64,000 nucleotides of DNA from Shewanella sediminis HAW-EB3 (GCF_000018025.1 NC_009831.1:5022001-5086000), one strand, 5' to 3'; positions 37,601 through 49,627 are shown, counted from the stretch's first letter. A program made the numbers and translations. The notes: a model not told the origin generated them from the sequence alone.

Positions 37601-39430
37601 GAAGAGGGTTTACTCTATGGGATCAAAGATGGTCCGCTACCGCCAGACGATACTACGGATGAAGTCTCTTTTGTCGGTACACTCAGTTTCACCGATGTCG
37701 ACAGCAGCAACTTCGGTATATCTATAGATGACACCAATATCGGTCAATACTATTCTGGAAGCACTGAAATAATCTGGAGTTGGAGTGGTAATACTCTTAC
37801 TGGTACTGCAGGCTCAATGACAGTTATGACAGTCGTATTTGGCGCTGTCAGTGGTACGGCACCGGACTTCAGCGTCAACTACACCATTAGCCTGTTCGCT
37901 CCGGTAAATCATGATCCCGAAAGCAATATCGAAGATGTACTGCCTATAGCCTTTGCCGTAACGGTTGACGATCTTAACGGTGGCAGCGCCGACACCACTC
38001 TCACGGTCAATATCGAAGATGACTCGCCAGTCGATGAGCTTGACCCACAAGCTGAACCATCAATAACCAATAGCATCGGCCAATACATCACTGGAGATCT
38101 ATTTGCCCCTGGCGCCGATGGTTTTGGCAACGTGGTCTTCGACGTCACTGCCGAGGTCAAGGGTAACCTTCTATATAATGGCTCATTTCTTTCCTATGAC
38201 ATGGACGGAAATACGTTAGTAGCATCGTCACCACTTGACGACACCGTCGTATTTACCATAACTGCGGTACCCGATGGAGACGGTCAATATGACTACAAAC
38301 TACTCTTACTGGAAGAGATCCAGCTAAAAACCGATGTTACATTTGAAGTCAATGATGCACCCGCTGGTTTCAATGAGACCTATTACGTCGACAGCGATGG
38401 TAAAATATACTCTCATGATGGCCAAGTAGTTGAAGAGATCGCTACAATTACCAGCTCCGATAGTCTTAATTCCAATGAGCATGGTATCGGCGTTGGCTCA
38501 ACTCCCTCTATTGATACAGGCGAAAAAATTGTATTCCATTACGGTGACTTAGGCACGTTAGGCGCAAAAATAGTCCTCGGAACCGGGGTCAATGCAACCC
38601 GAGATGGTAACAGTGTATTTAACTACACCGTGACCTACATAAATGGAGAAACGAAAGAGTTCACGGGCGTCGTTCTTGATGGAACATACGAAATAGAAGC
38701 TAAGTTCACCGATGACAATTTCTACTCAAATGTAGTATCTATCGAGATCGAATATGTTAACGGAGATGACTTCCAAGTTGCCGAATCAACCTCAACAGTA
38801 GCCAGCGTTACGGAGAATCCAATAGATATTGATTTTACCTACACAGCAACCGATGCTGATGGAGATAGCGTCTTTGACCCCGACGGAGAGCCAGGTGGTT
38901 TCACCGTCGTTGTAGAACCAGATACAGGCAGTGACGATATCAATATCTTGGCCGGAACCGATGCCGAAGACACTCTTTTAGGTGGAATAGAGAGTGACTA
39001 CATCATCGGCGGCACCGGAGATGACACGATATCTGGTGATGCAGGAGCCGATATTCTAATCGGCAGTGAGGGCTCTGACACCATAGACGCCGGTGTAGAT
39101 ACAGACCGTGACGCCATTATCTGGGAGGTGGGCTCTGCAGACGAGAGCATAGATACCATCTATAACTTCAACCCGGTCTACGACGTGCTCAACCTATCCG
39201 ATGTGTTAGTCAATGAAGCACCTGGCGATCTGGAAGACTTCCTCTCATTTAACTTTGTAGGCGGCAGCACAGAGATAGTCTTGGATACAAATGGAACATC
39301 ATCAGCTGGAGGAGATACACTAACCATACTATTAGATGGGGTAGACCTATCTACCATCTATGGTCCAACTCCAACGGAGATCATCAACGGACTCCTCGAT
39401 GACGATGCACTGATTGTTGATGTACCATAA
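34631..39430 (+). CDS. Giant RTX-type surface adhesin 1
   Basis: 1599 residues from the ATG at 34631, which has GGGA seven bases upstream; the ATG 24 bases earlier has none. N-terminal retention-type module ([20 protein letters not shown]), then [19 protein letters not shown], where TAAGTAAG (codons 34964-34987) resembles LapG protease sites. VCBS/cadherin-like repeats of 100-120 residues run from about 35515 to 37560 ([40 protein letters not shown]). A shared tail starts at [21 protein letters not shown] repeats lie at 38940-39095 ([20 protein letters not shown]), followed by the type I secretion C-terminal domain ([11 protein letters not shown]...ALIVDVP). Expected to be exported by the ABC system encoded downstream and to mediate attachment. 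The N-terminus has no Sec signal, consistent with type I secretion. Confidence 0.9.
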   Translation: MGVSIAKQDAVVTNLVGQLKAKDEQGNVRDVTIGDLIKNGEQLIFSPNAQFILEMADGSVVDETNIVSEEPSLSPTPEEGLATAPVSTDAEIAALQAQILAGEDPTAGLPETAAGTAAGAGGNEGTDFITLDRTADETIAGSGYDTSGFDLAAAPAIDELIIAEENILPTLTSSSITLSEANLPQGSSPLASALSQANTITLAAPNEISLLVINGVEVFTGGVFAGPVAITSASGTLNITGFDAATGILSYSYTLNSAADHSTADLQADTFAVSLTDILGNNTTSTITANLLDDAPSGQDDLENIGEDDVSVSGSVIINDTQGADSSTVSQITNSDGASLAIAQAANISGSFGSLQISADGSYSYLLSTQLDAVQSLAQGEQVTDIFTYQLTDSDGDSVPVTLTLTITGTNDTPVITTEIGDGADQGTVIESGNEDDGTIVPGVPQTTGTLTATDIDNGAVLSWSGSATGTFGSFVIDAVSGQWSYTLDNLLVDNFAENSLSQEEFLVTVTDEFGATATQLVTITINGTNDSPIITSSAADATGSVNEQPAEGVVLDPDTQTATGTLTASDVDTGAVLSWSGDADSLYGSFSIDPMTGKWTYTLDNQAAEILAEGEVVQENFLVTVIDEFGATDTQTVTINITGKDEASVIANDSNTIDEDTVALGNVLDNDSDEDDLLTVNSFTVEGSSYSAGTSVDLANGTLVLNEDGSYVFTPDANWNGDVPIITYTTNTGATATLTIVVEPVNDAPDALNNSYNLNEGGFTSGNIITDNTGVGVDSDIDGGALNITHINGIAVTFISGTAILPIGDGTLTINQNGSFTYAHNGEEPEPTSFTYTINDGLGGTDTASVFFNINPVNDGPFAEDDSFSVDEGALLGGNVITHIDNNDGLLDSDGGDGGPLSITQVNGADLVFNLGWSQDIVVGNGTLRIKADGTFEYQHDGSDPEEVPPTFQYTLSDGSGTDTAVVTITTNPVNDGPEIVSIDLAAVSEEGLLYGIKDGPLPPDDTTDEVSFVGTLSFTDVDSSNFGISIDDTNIGQYYSGSTEIIWSWSGNTLTGTAGSMTVMTVVFGAVSGTAPDFSVNYTISLFAPVNHDPESNIEDVLPIAFAVTVDDLNGGSADTTLTVNIEDDSPVDELDPQAEPSITNSIGQYITGDLFAPGADGFGNVVFDVTAEVKGNLLYNGSFLSYDMDGNTLVASSPLDDTVVFTITAVPDGDGQYDYKLLLLEEIQLKTDVTFEVNDAPAGFNETYYVDSDGKIYSHDGQVVEEIATITSSDSLNSNEHGIGVGSTPSIDTGEKIVFHYGDLGTLGAKIVLGTGVNATRDGNSVFNYTVTYINGETKEFTGVVLDGTYEIEAKFTDDNFYSNVVSIEIEYVNGDDFQVAESTSTVASVTENPIDIDFTYTATDADGDSVFDPDGEPGGFTVVVEPDTGSDDINILAGTDAEDTLLGGIESDYIIGGTGDDTISGDAGADILIGSEGSDTIDAGVDTDRDAIIWEVGSADESIDTIYNFNPVYDVLNLSDVLVNEAPGDLEDFLSFNFVGGSTEIVLDTNGTSSAGGDTLTILLDGVDLSTIYGPTPTEIINGLLDDDALIVDVP

Positions 39431-39485
39431 TCGACTAACGAGGTAATTACGCCGTTTTTACAATATATCTAGCAGAGAAACGCAG

Positions 39486-39511
39486 CGAAGCCACTATATT
39501 TAGTGGCTTCG
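39486..39511 (+). terminator. Terminator of adhesin 1
   Basis: CGAAGCCACTA (39486-39496) pairs with TAGTGGCTTCG (39501-39511) around TATT. The same hairpin follows adhesin 2 at 49484-49513, consistent with gene duplication. Confidence 0.75.
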
Positions 39512-39529
39512 TTGTAACGGCCTAACTGC

Positions 39530-39572
39530 CACAGAGACGAGCCAAAGCCATCAAAATGCCGCTTTGCTTGGC
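39530..39572 (+). pseudogene. Decayed remnant of the 3' end of hemY
   Basis: About 43 bases (CAAAGCC...AAATGCCGCTTTGCTTGGCTAGC region) align with the last codons of hemY and its stop region at 34303-34350, with a short deletion and substitutions; the stop TAA has become TAG. It is directly followed by a copy of the hemY terminator. It encodes nothing and marks the left end of the duplicated block. Confidence 0.65.
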
Positions 39573-39590
39573 TAGCATCTATATCCATTT

Positions 39591-39629
39591 ATAATAAGAA
39601 AGCTACCTGTGTGGTAGTTTTCTTATTAT
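39591..39629. terminator. Copy of the hemY terminator upstream of adhesin 2
   Basis: 39591-39607 pairs with 39613-39629 around TGTGT; one A-T pair of the original has become a G-T pair, so the stem is retained. It may insulate adhesin 2 from transcription of adhesin 1. Confidence 0.75.
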
Positions 39630-39858
39630 GGCTCAATCTAAATCAACATTATTCTCACTTAAACATATGAATACACCTGATTAATCTCCCCCGGGACTCA
39701 AAACCTCCCCCCATCAGTAAATTCCCCCCTCAACTGCACAAGTTTGACACACAGTGAAACTGGATCAGACTTTAGGTAGTCAGGGAGAAAAATATTAATT
39801 TCCTGAACCTTCAATCCTTCAATGTCTGTTATGAATGAGCTTGCTCAGGGATGTAGTT

Positions 39859-42800
39859 ATGGGTGTTTCAGTAGCTAAACAAGATGCCGTTGTCACTAAC
39901 CTGGTTGGCCAGTTAAAAGCCAAAGATGATCAGGGGAACGTGAGAGATGTGACGATAGGCGATCTTATCAAAAACGGTGAGCAGTTAATCTTCTCGCCAA
40001 GTGCACAATTTATTCTGGAGATGGCCGATGGAACGGTCGTCGATGAAACAAACATCTCACCAGACGATCCGGTCCTGCCTCCGTCCCAAGAGGAAGGCTT
40101 AGCTACAGCACCAGTTTCCGCAGATGCTGAAATCGCCGCCCTGCAGGCACAAATTTTAGCGGGTGAAGATCCGACGGCAGGACTTCCTGAGACCGCAGCC
40201 GGAACGGCAGCCGGAGCAGGTGGTAATGAAGGTACGGAGTTCATCTCTTTAGACAGAGCTGCAGATGAAACGATAGCAGGCAGTGGATATGATACCAGCG
40301 GGTTTGACCTGGCTGCAGCACCGGCCGTCGATGAACCTATCATTCCAGAAGAAAATATTCTTCCCACTTTAACTTCCAGCTCCATCACTCTTTCAGAAAT
40401 CAATCTTCCCCAAGGCTCCTCTCCATTAGCAAGTGCTTTATCACAAGCAGACACGATCACACTTGCCGCACCCAATGGAATATCCCTCTTAGTGATAAAT
40501 GGCGTTGAGGTGTTTAGCGGTGGCGTATTTGCAGGTCCCATAGCCATAACATCTGCAAGCGGAACATTGAATATAACAGGATATGATACAGCTACAGGAG
40601 TTCTGAGTTATAGCTACACATTGAACTCAGCCGTCGATCATAGCGCGGCAGATCCTCAAGCAGATACCTTTGATGTATCTCTTACCGATATTCTGGGCAA
40701 CAATACCACTTCAACGATTACCGCAAACCTGCTCGATGATGCCCCCAGTGGACAAGATGACTCTGGTAACATAGGTGAAGATGACGTTTCAATTTCAGGA
40801 AATGTCATAGTTAACGATACTCAAGGCGCCGACTCAGCGACAGTTTCACAAATTACTAACTCAGATGGAACCAGCTTAGTCGTGGCTCAGGCAACGAGTA
40901 TTAGCGGCAGCTTCGGGGTATTACAAGTATCTGACGACGGTAGCTACAGCTATCTGTTATCAACCCAGCTCGATGCAGTACAGTCTCTCGCTCAGGGGGA
41001 ACAAGTTACAGACACCTTTACTTACCAACTCACAGACAGTGATGGTGATAGCGTGCCGGTAAACCTTACAGTCACCATAACCGGTAGCAATGATGCGCCA
41101 GTCATTACCACAGAAACAGGAGATGGAGCCGATCTAGGTACCGTTATCGAATCAGGAAATGAAGATGACGGAACCATAGTTCCGGGTGTACCACAGACAA
41201 CGGGCACCCTCACCGCTACCGATATAGATAACGGTGCGGTATTAAGCTGGAGTGGTAGTTCAACCGGAACGTTCGGCAGCTTCACAATCGATGCCGCAAG
41301 TGGGCAATGGTCATACACCTTAGATAATCAGCTTGCCGACAACCTTGCCGAAGGCAGCGTATCTCAAGAGGAGTTCCTCGTTACCGTGACTGATGAATTT
41401 GGTGCAACGGCAACGCAGCTGGTGACCATCACCATCAACGGTACCAATGACAGCCCCATTATTACCTCATCGGCTGCCGATGCCACAGGCAGCGTCAACG
41501 AACTGCCTGCCGAAGGGATAGTGCTTGAACCTGACACCCAAACAGCCACTGGAACACTCACCGCTGGTGATGTCGATACCGGTGCAGTCCTGTCCTGGAG
41601 CGGCGATGCCGACTCATTTTATGGCAGCTTCAGCATCGACCCGGTAACCGGAGAGTGGACCTATACCTTAGATAACCAAGCGGCAGAAAGCCTGCTCGAA
41701 GGTGAAGTGGTACAGGAAAACTTTTTAGTCACTGTCACCGATGAGTTTGGCGCCACCGATACTCAAACCGTCACTATCAATATTACCGGCACCGATGAAG
41801 CCACTGTCATAGCTAACGATAGTAATACCATAGATGAAGACACCGTCGCGCTCGGTAACGTATTAGATAATGACAGTGATGAGGACGATCTGTTAACCGT
41901 CAGCAGCTTTACTGTTGAGGGAGGCAGTTACAGCGCCGGAACCAGTGTCGATTTAGAGAACGGCACCTTAATTCTTAACGAAGACGGTACCTATGTTTTC
42001 ACACCCGATCCTGATTGGAATGGTAATGTCCCCATCATTACCTACACCACCAATACTGGCGCAACGGCAACCTTGACCATAGTGGTTGAACCTGTCAATG
42101 ATGCACCGGATGCACTGAACAACACATATAATGTCAACGAAGGCGGCTTCACAAGCGGAAACATCATTACCGATAATACCGGCTCCGGCGTCGACAGTGA
42201 CATCGATGGCGGACCACTAAATATTACACATATTAATGGTGTTGCCGTTACTTTCATTAACGGTACAGCGATTATTCCAATCGGTGATGGAACCTTAACC
42301 ATCAACCAGAACGGTAGCTTCACCTATGCCCATAATGGTGAAGAACCCGAGCCAACCAGTTTTACCTACACGATTAACGATGGCCTTGGCGGAACAGATA
42401 CTGCAACTGTGAACCTAGCTGTACAGCAGGTTAATGACGACCCAACCGCTTTCGCCGACACTAACGTGGTGGAAGAAGGTGAAGACGAAGTTGATGCTGA
42501 AGCCATCACAGGTAATGTTATTCTCGGTATGGATCACGGCACAGTTCTTGGTATTGACTATGCCGATGTGGCCGATACAGACCCTGAAAATCAAAATCTT
42601 ACGGCAGTCGTCATTCAGGGAGGAGGTAACCCATCCGATGTCAATGAAGTCGGTGATACCATTATTGATGGCCTCTACGGAACTCTCACCATCTCAGCCG
42701 ATGGTAGTTACAGCTATCAGCTCAATGACGATAATGAAACCATCAATGCCTTAGATATCGGCGACACTGCAACAGACAACTTCACCTACTGGATTGAAGA

Positions 42801-45800
42801 TACTGACAATGCACAATCCAGTGCCACACTGACCATCACCATCAACGGCAGCAACGATGGCCCGACCGCCTTCGCCGACACTAACGTAGTCGAGGAAGGG
42901 GCTGACGATACTGATGCACTGCTTATTTCCGGTAATGTTATTCTCGGTATGAGCCACGGCACGGTGGAAGGTATTCCCTATGCCGATGTGGCCGATACCG
43001 ATCCTGAAAGTCAGACACTGGATATCGTTAAAGTCACCAACTTTAATAATGTCACCATAGGTAATGGCGCGACCGCCATTGGCGATGACATAGTACTCGT
43101 CGGTGAGTTCGGTACTCTCATCATCTCAGCCGATGGTAGTTACAGCTATCAGCTCGATGATGACAACCTATTCATTAATGCACTGGATGTTGATGATGTT
43201 GAAACTGATACCTTCACTTACTGGGTTGAAGATGCTTACGACGCACAGTCACAAACCACTTTAACTATTACCATCAACGGCAGCAACGATGGCCCTACTG
43301 CCTTCGCCGACACTAATGTAGTCGAGGAAGGCGCTGACGATACTGATGCACTGCTTATTTCCGGTAATGTCATCCTCGGCATGAGCCACGGCACGGTGGA
43401 AGGTATTCCCTATGCCGATGTGGCCGATACCGATCCTGAAAGTCAGACCCTGAATATCGTTAAAGTCACCAACTTTAATAATGTCACCATTGGTGATGGC
43501 GCGACCGCCATTGGCGATGACATAGTCCTCGTCGGTGAGTTCGGTACTCTCACCATCTCAGCCGATGGTAGTTACAGCTATCAGCTCGATGATGACAATC
43601 CATTTGTTAATGCCTTAGGTGTCGATGATGTTGAAACCGACACCTTCACCTACTGGGTTGAAGATGCTGATGACTCTCAAGCACAGACGACGCTAACCAT
43701 TACCATCAACGGTACTAACGATGGCCCAACCGCCTTCGCCGACACTAACGTGGTATCTGAAGGGGTCGATAATGTCGACGCCTCACCTATCACAGGTAAT
43801 GTCATTCTCGGTATGGATCACGGCACAGTGCTTGGCATTGACTATGCCGATGTGGCCGATACAGATCCTGAAAATCAAGTTCTCACTGCAATTGAAGTCC
43901 AAGGTGGAGGCAATCCATCCGATGTCATTGGAGTCGGTGACACTATTCTCGATGGCCTCTACGGTACTCTCACCATCTCAGCCGATGGTAGTTACAGCTA
44001 TCAGCTCGATGACGATAATGAAACCATTAATGCCTTGGATGTTGGTGAGACGGAAACTGATAGCTTCACCTACTGGATTGAAGACAGCGATAATGCCCAG
44101 TCCAGTGCCATACTGACCATCACCATAAACGGCAGCAACGATGGCCCTACAGCCTTCGCCGACACTAATGTAGTCGAGGAAGGCGCTGACGATACCGATG
44201 CACTGCTGATTTCCGGTAATGTGATTCTCGGTATGAGCCATGGCACGGTGGAAGGTATTCCCTATGCCGATGTGGCCGATACAGACCCTGAAAGTCAGAC
44301 TCTGAATATCGTTAAAGTCACCAACTTTAATAATGTCACCATTGGTGATGGCGCGACCGCCATTGGCGATGACATAGTACTCGTCGGTGAGTTCGGTACC
44401 CTCACCATCTCAGCCGATGGTAGTTACAACTATCAGCTCGATGATGACAACCCATTCGTTAATGCCTTAGGTGTCGATGATGTTGAAACTGACACCTTCA
44501 CCTACTGGGTTGAAGATGCATATGACTCTCAAGCACAAACGACGCTAACCATTACTATCAACGGTACTAACGATGGTCCAACCGCCTTCGCCGACACTAA
44601 CGTGGTATCTGAAGGGGTCGATAATGTCGACGCCTCACCTATCACAGGTAATGTCATTCTCGGTATGGATCACGGCACAGTGCTTGGCATTGACTATGCC
44701 GATGTGGCCGATACAGACCCTGAAAATCAAGTTCTCACTGCAATTGAAGTCCAAGGTGGAGGCAATCCATCCGATGTCATTGGAGTCGGTGACACTATTC
44801 TCGATGGCCTCTACGGTACTCTCACCATCTCAGCCGATGGTAGTTACAGCTATCAGCTCGATGACGATAATGAAACCATTAATGCCTTGGATGTTGGTGA
44901 GACGGAAACTGATAGCTTCACCTACTGGATTGAAGACAGCGATAATGCCCAGTCCAGTGCCATACTGACCATCACCATAAACGGCAGCAACGATGGCCCT
45001 ACAGCCTTCGCCGACACTAATGTAGTCGAGGAAGGCGCTGACGATACCGATGCACTGCTGATTTCCGGTAATGTGATTCTCGGTATGAGCCATGGCACGG
45101 TGGAAGGTATTCCCTATGCCGATGTGGCCGATACAGACCCTGAAAGTCAGACTCTGAATATCGTTAAAGTCACCAACTTTAATAATGTCACCATTGGTGA
45201 TGGCGCGACCGCCATTGGCGATGACATAGTACTCGTCGGTGAGTTCGGTACCCTCACCATCTCAGCCGATGGTAGTTACAACTATCAGCTCGATGATGAC
45301 AACCCATTCGTTAATGCCTTAGGTGTCGATGATGTTGAAACTGACACCTTCACCTACTGGGTTGAAGATGCATATGACTCTCAAGCACAAACGACGCTAA
45401 CCATTACTATCAACGGTACTAACGATGGTCCAACCGCCTTCGCCGACACTAACGTGGTATCTGAAGGGGTCGATAATGTCGACGCCTCACCTATCACAGG
45501 TAATGTCATTCTCGGTATGGATCACGGCACAGTGCTTGGCATTGACTATGCCGATGTGGCCGATACAGATCCTGAAAGTCAAGCTCTCACTGCCATTGAA
45601 GTCCAGGGTGGAGGTAATCCATCCGATGTCATTGGAGTCGGTGACACTATTCTCGATGGCCTCTACGGTACTCTCACCATCTCAGCCGATGGTAGTTACA
45701 GCTATCAGCTCGATGACGATAATATAACCATTAATGCCTTGGATGTTGGTGAGACGGAAACTGATAGCTTCACCTACTGGATTGAAGACAGCGATAATGC

Positions 45801-48800
45801 CCAGTCCAGTGCCACACTGACCATCACCATCAACGGCAGCAACGATGGCCCTACTGCCTTCGCCGACACTAATGTAGTCGAGGAAGGCGCTGACGACACC
45901 GATGCACTGCTGATTTCCGGTAATGTGATTCTCGGTATGAGCCATGGCACGGTGGAAGGTATTCCCTATGCCGATGTCGCCGATACAGACCCAGAAAGTC
46001 AGACCCTGAATATCGTTAAAGTCACCAACTTTAATAATGTCACTATTGGTGATGGCACGACCGCCATTGGCGATGACATCGTACTCGTCGGTGAGTTCGG
46101 AACCCTCACCATCTCAGCCGATGGTAGTTACAGCTATCAGCTCGATGATGACAACCTATTCATTAATGCACTGGATGTTGATGATGTTGAAACTGATACC
46201 TTCACTTACTGGGTTGAAGATACATATGACTCTCAAGCACAGACGACGCTAACCATTACGATCAACGGCAGTAACGATGGCCCAACCGCTTTTGCCGACA
46301 CTAACGTAGTGGAAGAAGGCGCTGACGATACTGATGCACTGCTTATTTCCGGTAATGTTATTCTCGGTATGAGCCATGGCACGGTGGAAGGTATTCCCTA
46401 TGCCGATGTCGCCGATACAGATCCTGAAAGTCAGACCCTGAATATCGTTAAAGTCACCAACTTTAATAATGTCACCATTGGTGATGGCGCGACCGCCATT
46501 GGCAACAATATAGTTTTAGTCGGTGAGTTCGGTACACTCACTATCTCAGCCAATGGTACGTATAGCTATCAACTCGATGATGATAATCCGTTCATCAATG
46601 CCTTAGGTATAGACGATGTTGAAACCGATACCTTTACCTACTGGGTTGAAGATGCTGATGACTCTCAAGCACAAACCACACTAACCATTACCATTAATGG
46701 TGTTAACGACGGCCCAACTGCCTTCGCCGATACTAACGTGGTATCTGAAGGAGTCGATAATGTCGACGCCTCACCTATCACAGGTAATGTCATTCTCGGT
46801 ATGGATCATGGCACGGTGCTGAGCATCGACTATGCCGATGTGGCCGATACTGATCCTGAGAATCAAGTTCTGACAGCCATTGTTATTCAGGGGGGAGGTA
46901 GTCCATCCAATGTTAATGAGATTGGCGATACTGTTATCGACGGGCTCTACGGTACTCTCACCATCTCCGCAGATGGTGGTTACAGCTACCAGCTTGACGA
47001 TGATGACCCCCTAATTAACGCTTTAGATGTTGGTGAGACAGCAACCGATAGCTTCACCTACTGGATTGAAGACAGCGATAATGCACAATCCAGTGCCACA
47101 CTGACTATCACTATCAACGGCACCAATGATGGTCCAACGGCCTTTGCCGACACTAACGTGGTCGCTGAAGGAACAGAAGGAAACGCAGCTTCGCTTATTT
47201 TCGGTAATGTCGTTCTGGGTATGGATCATGGCACCGTAGAAAGTATTCCCTATGCAGACCTGGCCGATACAGACCCAGAAAGTCAGACTTTGAATATCGT
47301 TAAAGTCACTAATTTTGATAATGTCACCATTGGTGATGGCGCGACGGCTATTGGTAACAACATAGTATTAGTCGGAGAGTTTGGCACCCTAACCATCTCA
47401 ACTAACGGTAGTTACAGCTATCAACTCGATGACACCAATACCTTTATTAATGCATTAAGTGCAGATGAATTTGAAACCGATACCTTTACCTACTGGGTCG
47501 AAGATGCTGATGACTCTCAAGCACAAACAACACTTACTATCACTATTAATGGTACTAATGATGCGCCAGAGGTTGTCAGTATTGATCTAGCCGCAGTATC
47601 TGAAGAGGGATTGCTGTATGGGATCGAAGATGGTCCATTACTACCCGACGATACAACTGATTCAGTCACCTTCGACGGCACGCTCAGCTTTACTGATGTT
47701 GATAGCGATAGCTTTGCAATCTCTATCGATGACACCAATATAGGCCAGTACTTTTCAGGAAATACTGAAATCAACTGGAATTGGAGTGGCAATACCCTTA
47801 CGGGTACTGCGGGCTCAACGACTGTGATGACTATTGTTTTTGGTACGGTCGGAGGAGCCGCGCCTAACTTCAGCGTAGACTATACTGTCAACCTGTTTGC
47901 CCCAGTGGACCATCCGACAAACGATAACGAAGATGTGCTCCCCATTGAGTTTACCGTAACCATTGACGATCAAGATGGCGGCAGTGTTGACACCACTCTC
48001 ACCGTGAATATCGAAGATGATGCGCCACTCGATGAGGTAGATACTCAGGCAATCCAAACGATAACTAACACTATCGGTCAATACATATCCGGCGATCTGT
48101 TTAATCCGGGCGCCGATGGTTTCGGAGGAGTAAACTTTGCCGTTGCTACGCAGGGGCTTCTCTATAACGGTATAGCACTTGCCTACACCATGAGTGGTAA
48201 TACCTTAACAGCGACGGCTAATGGTACTGAAGTATTTACCTTAACAGCCGTACCGGATGGTAACGGTCACTATGATTACAAGCTAATTTTATTGCAAGAA
48301 ATACAACTCGAATTTACCGTCGAATATAACCTAAGCGGTGCTCCTGCGGGTAATAACGATGCATACTATGTTGATGGCGATGGCGAGATCTATGCTCAAG
48401 ACGATCAAGCGACAGCAGTAATAGCCACCATGACAGGTACAGATGGCGGTCTGGCAGACAGCATAAACTCAAACAGCCACGGTATAGGCGTGGGCGCCAA
48501 AACCTCTATCGATGCAGGCGAAGCGATTAACTTCGATTACGGCTCGAACGGAACCAGTGTCGCCGTAATAAGTCTGGGAACAGGGAACAACGGTAGCCAC
48601 GACGACATTAGTTACATCACCTATGTGATCAACTATGTTGGAGGAGGGCAACAAACATTTACCAATGTTCTTGTGGATGGCACATTTGATATCGAAGCCG
48701 GGCCTCTAAATGGCTTTAATATCGAGTCGATTAACATAGAGTATGTGAGTGGTGAAGATTTTCAGGTTATCGGGGTATCTTCTGCCGGCATCATTACCGA

Positions 48801-49407
48801 GCTGCCTATCGATATCGACTTTACCTACACTGCGACCGACGGAGATGGAGATAATGTTGGTGATCCAGACGGCTTCACCGTTGTTGTTGAGCCAGACACG
48901 GGTAATGATGATACAAATATCTTGGCAGGTACCGATGCCGGAGACAATCTGGTCGGTGGAATAGGCAGCGACTACATACTCGGCGGCCTTGGAGGTGACA
49001 CAATATCCGGTGGCGCCGGAGCCGATATACTGATTGGAGGTGAAGGCTCAGACACCATAGATGCCGGCGTTGATTCAGATATTGACACGCTCATCTGGGA
49101 GGTTGGATCCGCTGATGGCAGCACGGATATTGTTCAAAACTTCCATTATGACCATGAAGACGTGCTCAACCTATCCGATGTATTAGTCAATGAAACTGCT
49201 GGAACTCTGGAAGACTTCCTCTCATTCAACTTTGTAGGTGGCAGTACAGAGATAACCCTCGATACAAATGGATCCGTTGCTGGAGGAGACACGCTTACCA
49301 TCAAGTTAGATGCGGTAGACCTGTCAGTCATCTATGCCAGCACAAATGAAACGGATATCATCAATGGACTCCTCGATGACGATGCACTGATAATTGACGT
49401 TCCATAA
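39859..49407 (+). CDS. Giant RTX-type surface adhesin 2
   Basis: 3182 residues from the ATG at 39859 (GGGA ribosome-binding site as in adhesin 1). The first roughly 790 residues are nearly the same as adhesin 1: retention-type module, [16 protein letters not shown] (TAAGTAAG at 40192-40215), three VCBS-type repeats and one cadherin-like repeat. Then twelve VCBS units of 140 or 144 residues replace the single central unit of adhesin 1 (42433-47556). The tail from [18 protein letters not shown] onward, the RTX repeats at about 48915-49070 ([20 protein letters not shown]) and the secretion C-terminus are again shared. Very acidic, rich in Asp, Thr and Gly, consistent with Ca-binding repeats. No Sec signal; type I export is expected. 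Confidence 0.9.
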   Translation: MGVSVAKQDAVVTNLVGQLKAKDDQGNVRDVTIGDLIKNGEQLIFSPSAQFILEMADGTVVDETNISPDDPVLPPSQEEGLATAPVSADAEIAALQAQILAGEDPTAGLPETAAGTAAGAGGNEGTEFISLDRAADETIAGSGYDTSGFDLAAAPAVDEPIIPEENILPTLTSSSITLSEINLPQGSSPLASALSQADTITLAAPNGISLLVINGVEVFSGGVFAGPIAITSASGTLNITGYDTATGVLSYSYTLNSAVDHSAADPQADTFDVSLTDILGNNTTSTITANLLDDAPSGQDDSGNIGEDDVSISGNVIVNDTQGADSATVSQITNSDGTSLVVAQATSISGSFGVLQVSDDGSYSYLLSTQLDAVQSLAQGEQVTDTFTYQLTDSDGDSVPVNLTVTITGSNDAPVITTETGDGADLGTVIESGNEDDGTIVPGVPQTTGTLTATDIDNGAVLSWSGSSTGTFGSFTIDAASGQWSYTLDNQLADNLAEGSVSQEEFLVTVTDEFGATATQLVTITINGTNDSPIITSSAADATGSVNELPAEGIVLEPDTQTATGTLTAGDVDTGAVLSWSGDADSFYGSFSIDPVTGEWTYTLDNQAAESLLEGEVVQENFLVTVTDEFGATDTQTVTINITGTDEATVIANDSNTIDEDTVALGNVLDNDSDEDDLLTVSSFTVEGGSYSAGTSVDLENGTLILNEDGTYVFTPDPDWNGNVPIITYTTNTGATATLTIVVEPVNDAPDALNNTYNVNEGGFTSGNIITDNTGSGVDSDIDGGPLNITHINGVAVTFINGTAIIPIGDGTLTINQNGSFTYAHNGEEPEPTSFTYTINDGLGGTDTATVNLAVQQVNDDPTAFADTNVVEEGEDEVDAEAITGNVILGMDHGTVLGIDYADVADTDPENQNLTAVVIQGGGNPSDVNEVGDTIIDGLYGTLTISADGSYSYQLNDDNETINALDIGDTATDNFTYWIEDTDNAQSSATLTITINGSNDGPTAFADTNVVEEGADDTDALLISGNVILGMSHGTVEGIPYADVADTDPESQTLDIVKVTNFNNVTIGNGATAIGDDIVLVGEFGTLIISADGSYSYQLDDDNLFINALDVDDVETDTFTYWVEDAYDAQSQTTLTITINGSNDGPTAFADTNVVEEGADDTDALLISGNVILGMSHGTVEGIPYADVADTDPESQTLNIVKVTNFNNVTIGDGATAIGDDIVLVGEFGTLTISADGSYSYQLDDDNPFVNALGVDDVETDTFTYWVEDADDSQAQTTLTITINGTNDGPTAFADTNVVSEGVDNVDASPITGNVILGMDHGTVLGIDYADVADTDPENQVLTAIEVQGGGNPSDVIGVGDTILDGLYGTLTISADGSYSYQLDDDNETINALDVGETETDSFTYWIEDSDNAQSSAILTITINGSNDGPTAFADTNVVEEGADDTDALLISGNVILGMSHGTVEGIPYADVADTDPESQTLNIVKVTNFNNVTIGDGATAIGDDIVLVGEFGTLTISADGSYNYQLDDDNPFVNALGVDDVETDTFTYWVEDAYDSQAQTTLTITINGTNDGPTAFADTNVVSEGVDNVDASPITGNVILGMDHGTVLGIDYADVADTDPENQVLTAIEVQGGGNPSDVIGVGDTILDGLYGTLTISADGSYSYQLDDDNETINALDVGETETDSFTYWIEDSDNAQSSAILTITINGSNDGPTAFADTNVVEEGADDTDALLISGNVILGMSHGTVEGIPYADVADTDPESQTLNIVKVTNFNNVTIGDGATAIGDDIVLVGEFGTLTISADGSYNYQLDDDNPFVNALGVDDVETDTFTYWVEDAYDSQAQTTLTITINGTNDGPTAFADTNVVSEGVDNVDASPITGNVILGMDHGTVLGIDYADVADTDPESQALTAIEVQGGGNPSDVIGVGDTILDGLYGTLTISADGSYSYQLDDDNITINALDVGETETDSFTYWIEDSDNAQSSATLTITINGSNDGPTAFADTNVVEEGADDTDALLISGNVILGMSHGTVEGIPYADVADTDPESQTLNIVKVTNFNNVTIGDGTTAIGDDIVLVGEFGTLTISADGSYSYQLDDDNLFINALDVDDVETDTFTYWVEDTYDSQAQTTLTITINGSNDGPTAFADTNVVEEGADDTDALLISGNVILGMSHGTVEGIPYADVADTDPESQTLNIVKVTNFNNVTIGDGATAIGNNIVLVGEFGTLTISANGTYSYQLDDDNPFINALGIDDVETDTFTYWVEDADDSQAQTTLTITINGVNDGPTAFADTNVVSEGVDNVDASPITGNVILGMDHGTVLSIDYADVADTDPENQVLTAIVIQGGGSPSNVNEIGDTVIDGLYGTLTISADGGYSYQLDDDDPLINALDVGETATDSFTYWIEDSDNAQSSATLTITINGTNDGPTAFADTNVVAEGTEGNAASLIFGNVVLGMDHGTVESIPYADLADTDPESQTLNIVKVTNFDNVTIGDGATAIGNNIVLVGEFGTLTISTNGSYSYQLDDTNTFINALSADEFETDTFTYWVEDADDSQAQTTLTITINGTNDAPEVVSIDLAAVSEEGLLYGIEDGPLLPDDTTDSVTFDGTLSFTDVDSDSFAISIDDTNIGQYFSGNTEINWNWSGNTLTGTAGSTTVMTIVFGTVGGAAPNFSVDYTVNLFAPVDHPTNDNEDVLPIEFTVTIDDQDGGSVDTTLTVNIEDDAPLDEVDTQAIQTITNTIGQYISGDLFNPGADGFGGVNFAVATQGLLYNGIALAYTMSGNTLTATANGTEVFTLTAVPDGNGHYDYKLILLQEIQLEFTVEYNLSGAPAGNNDAYYVDGDGEIYAQDDQATAVIATMTGTDGGLADSINSNSHGIGVGAKTSIDAGEAINFDYGSNGTSVAVISLGTGNNGSHDDISYITYVINYVGGGQQTFTNVLVDGTFDIEAGPLNGFNIESINIEYVSGEDFQVIGVSSAGIITELPIDIDFTYTATDGDGDNVGDPDGFTVVVEPDTGNDDTNILAGTDAGDNLVGGIGSDYILGGLGGDTISGGAGADILIGGEGSDTIDAGVDSDIDTLIWEVGSADGSTDIVQNFHYDHEDVLNLSDVLVNETAGTLEDFLSFNFVGGSTEITLDTNGSVAGGDTLTIKLDAVDLSVIYASTNETDIINGLLDDDALIIDVP
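42433..47556 (+). repeat. Twelve VCBS coding repeats in adhesin 2
   Basis: Two unit types alternate: type A, 432 bp ([20 protein letters not shown], then [12 protein letters not shown]), and type B, 420 bp ([20 protein letters not shown], then [10 protein letters not shown]). The order is B A A B A B A B A A B A. The 852-bp pair at 43717-44568 is repeated almost base for base at 44569-45420, indicating a recent duplication. The last A unit is the most diverged. Confidence 0.9.
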
Positions 49408-49483
49408 TCAACTAACACGGTAAAGCTGCACCTCTTTGCACTAAAAGCTAAGAGAAGCGCACTAAACCGAACCAAGCAACTGT

Positions 49484-49513
49484 AGCGAAGCCACTATATT
49501 TAGTGGCTTCGCT
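49484..49513 (+). terminator. Terminator of adhesin 2
   Basis: AGCGAAGCCACTA (49484-49496) pairs with TAGTGGCTTCGCT (49501-49513) around TATT, extending the adhesin 1 stem by two pairs. Confidence 0.78.
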
Positions 49514-49584
49514 GTATCTAAAACACTAACTTTATCAAAAGCTAATACAAAAGTGGTATTTCACGGCCCCGAACTGTCAAAAAA

Positions 49585-49627
49585 TTGACCAGCACAGATA
49601 CATACGTTAAGATTTCTGGTCGTATGT
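49585..49627 (+). promoter_or_regulatory. Promoter of adhesin 3 with an overlapping inverted repeat
   Basis: TTGACC (49585-49590) and TAAGAT (49608-49613) are exactly 17 bp apart, 91 bp before the start. ACATACG (49600-49606) and CGTATGT (49621-49627) form inverted arms around the -10 and likely start point, a plausible operator. Confidence 0.5.

Larger units (their letters stand above)
39431..39858. other. Duplicated spacer between adhesins 1 and 2
   Basis: This 428-bp gap contains, in order, the adhesin 1 terminator, a decayed piece of hemY 3' end, a copy of the hemY terminator, and a copy of the adhesin 1 leader (for example AAACTGGATCAGACTT and a TCAGG...CCTGA stem just before the start). 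It is the footprint of a tandem duplication. No gene is present. Confidence 0.75.
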
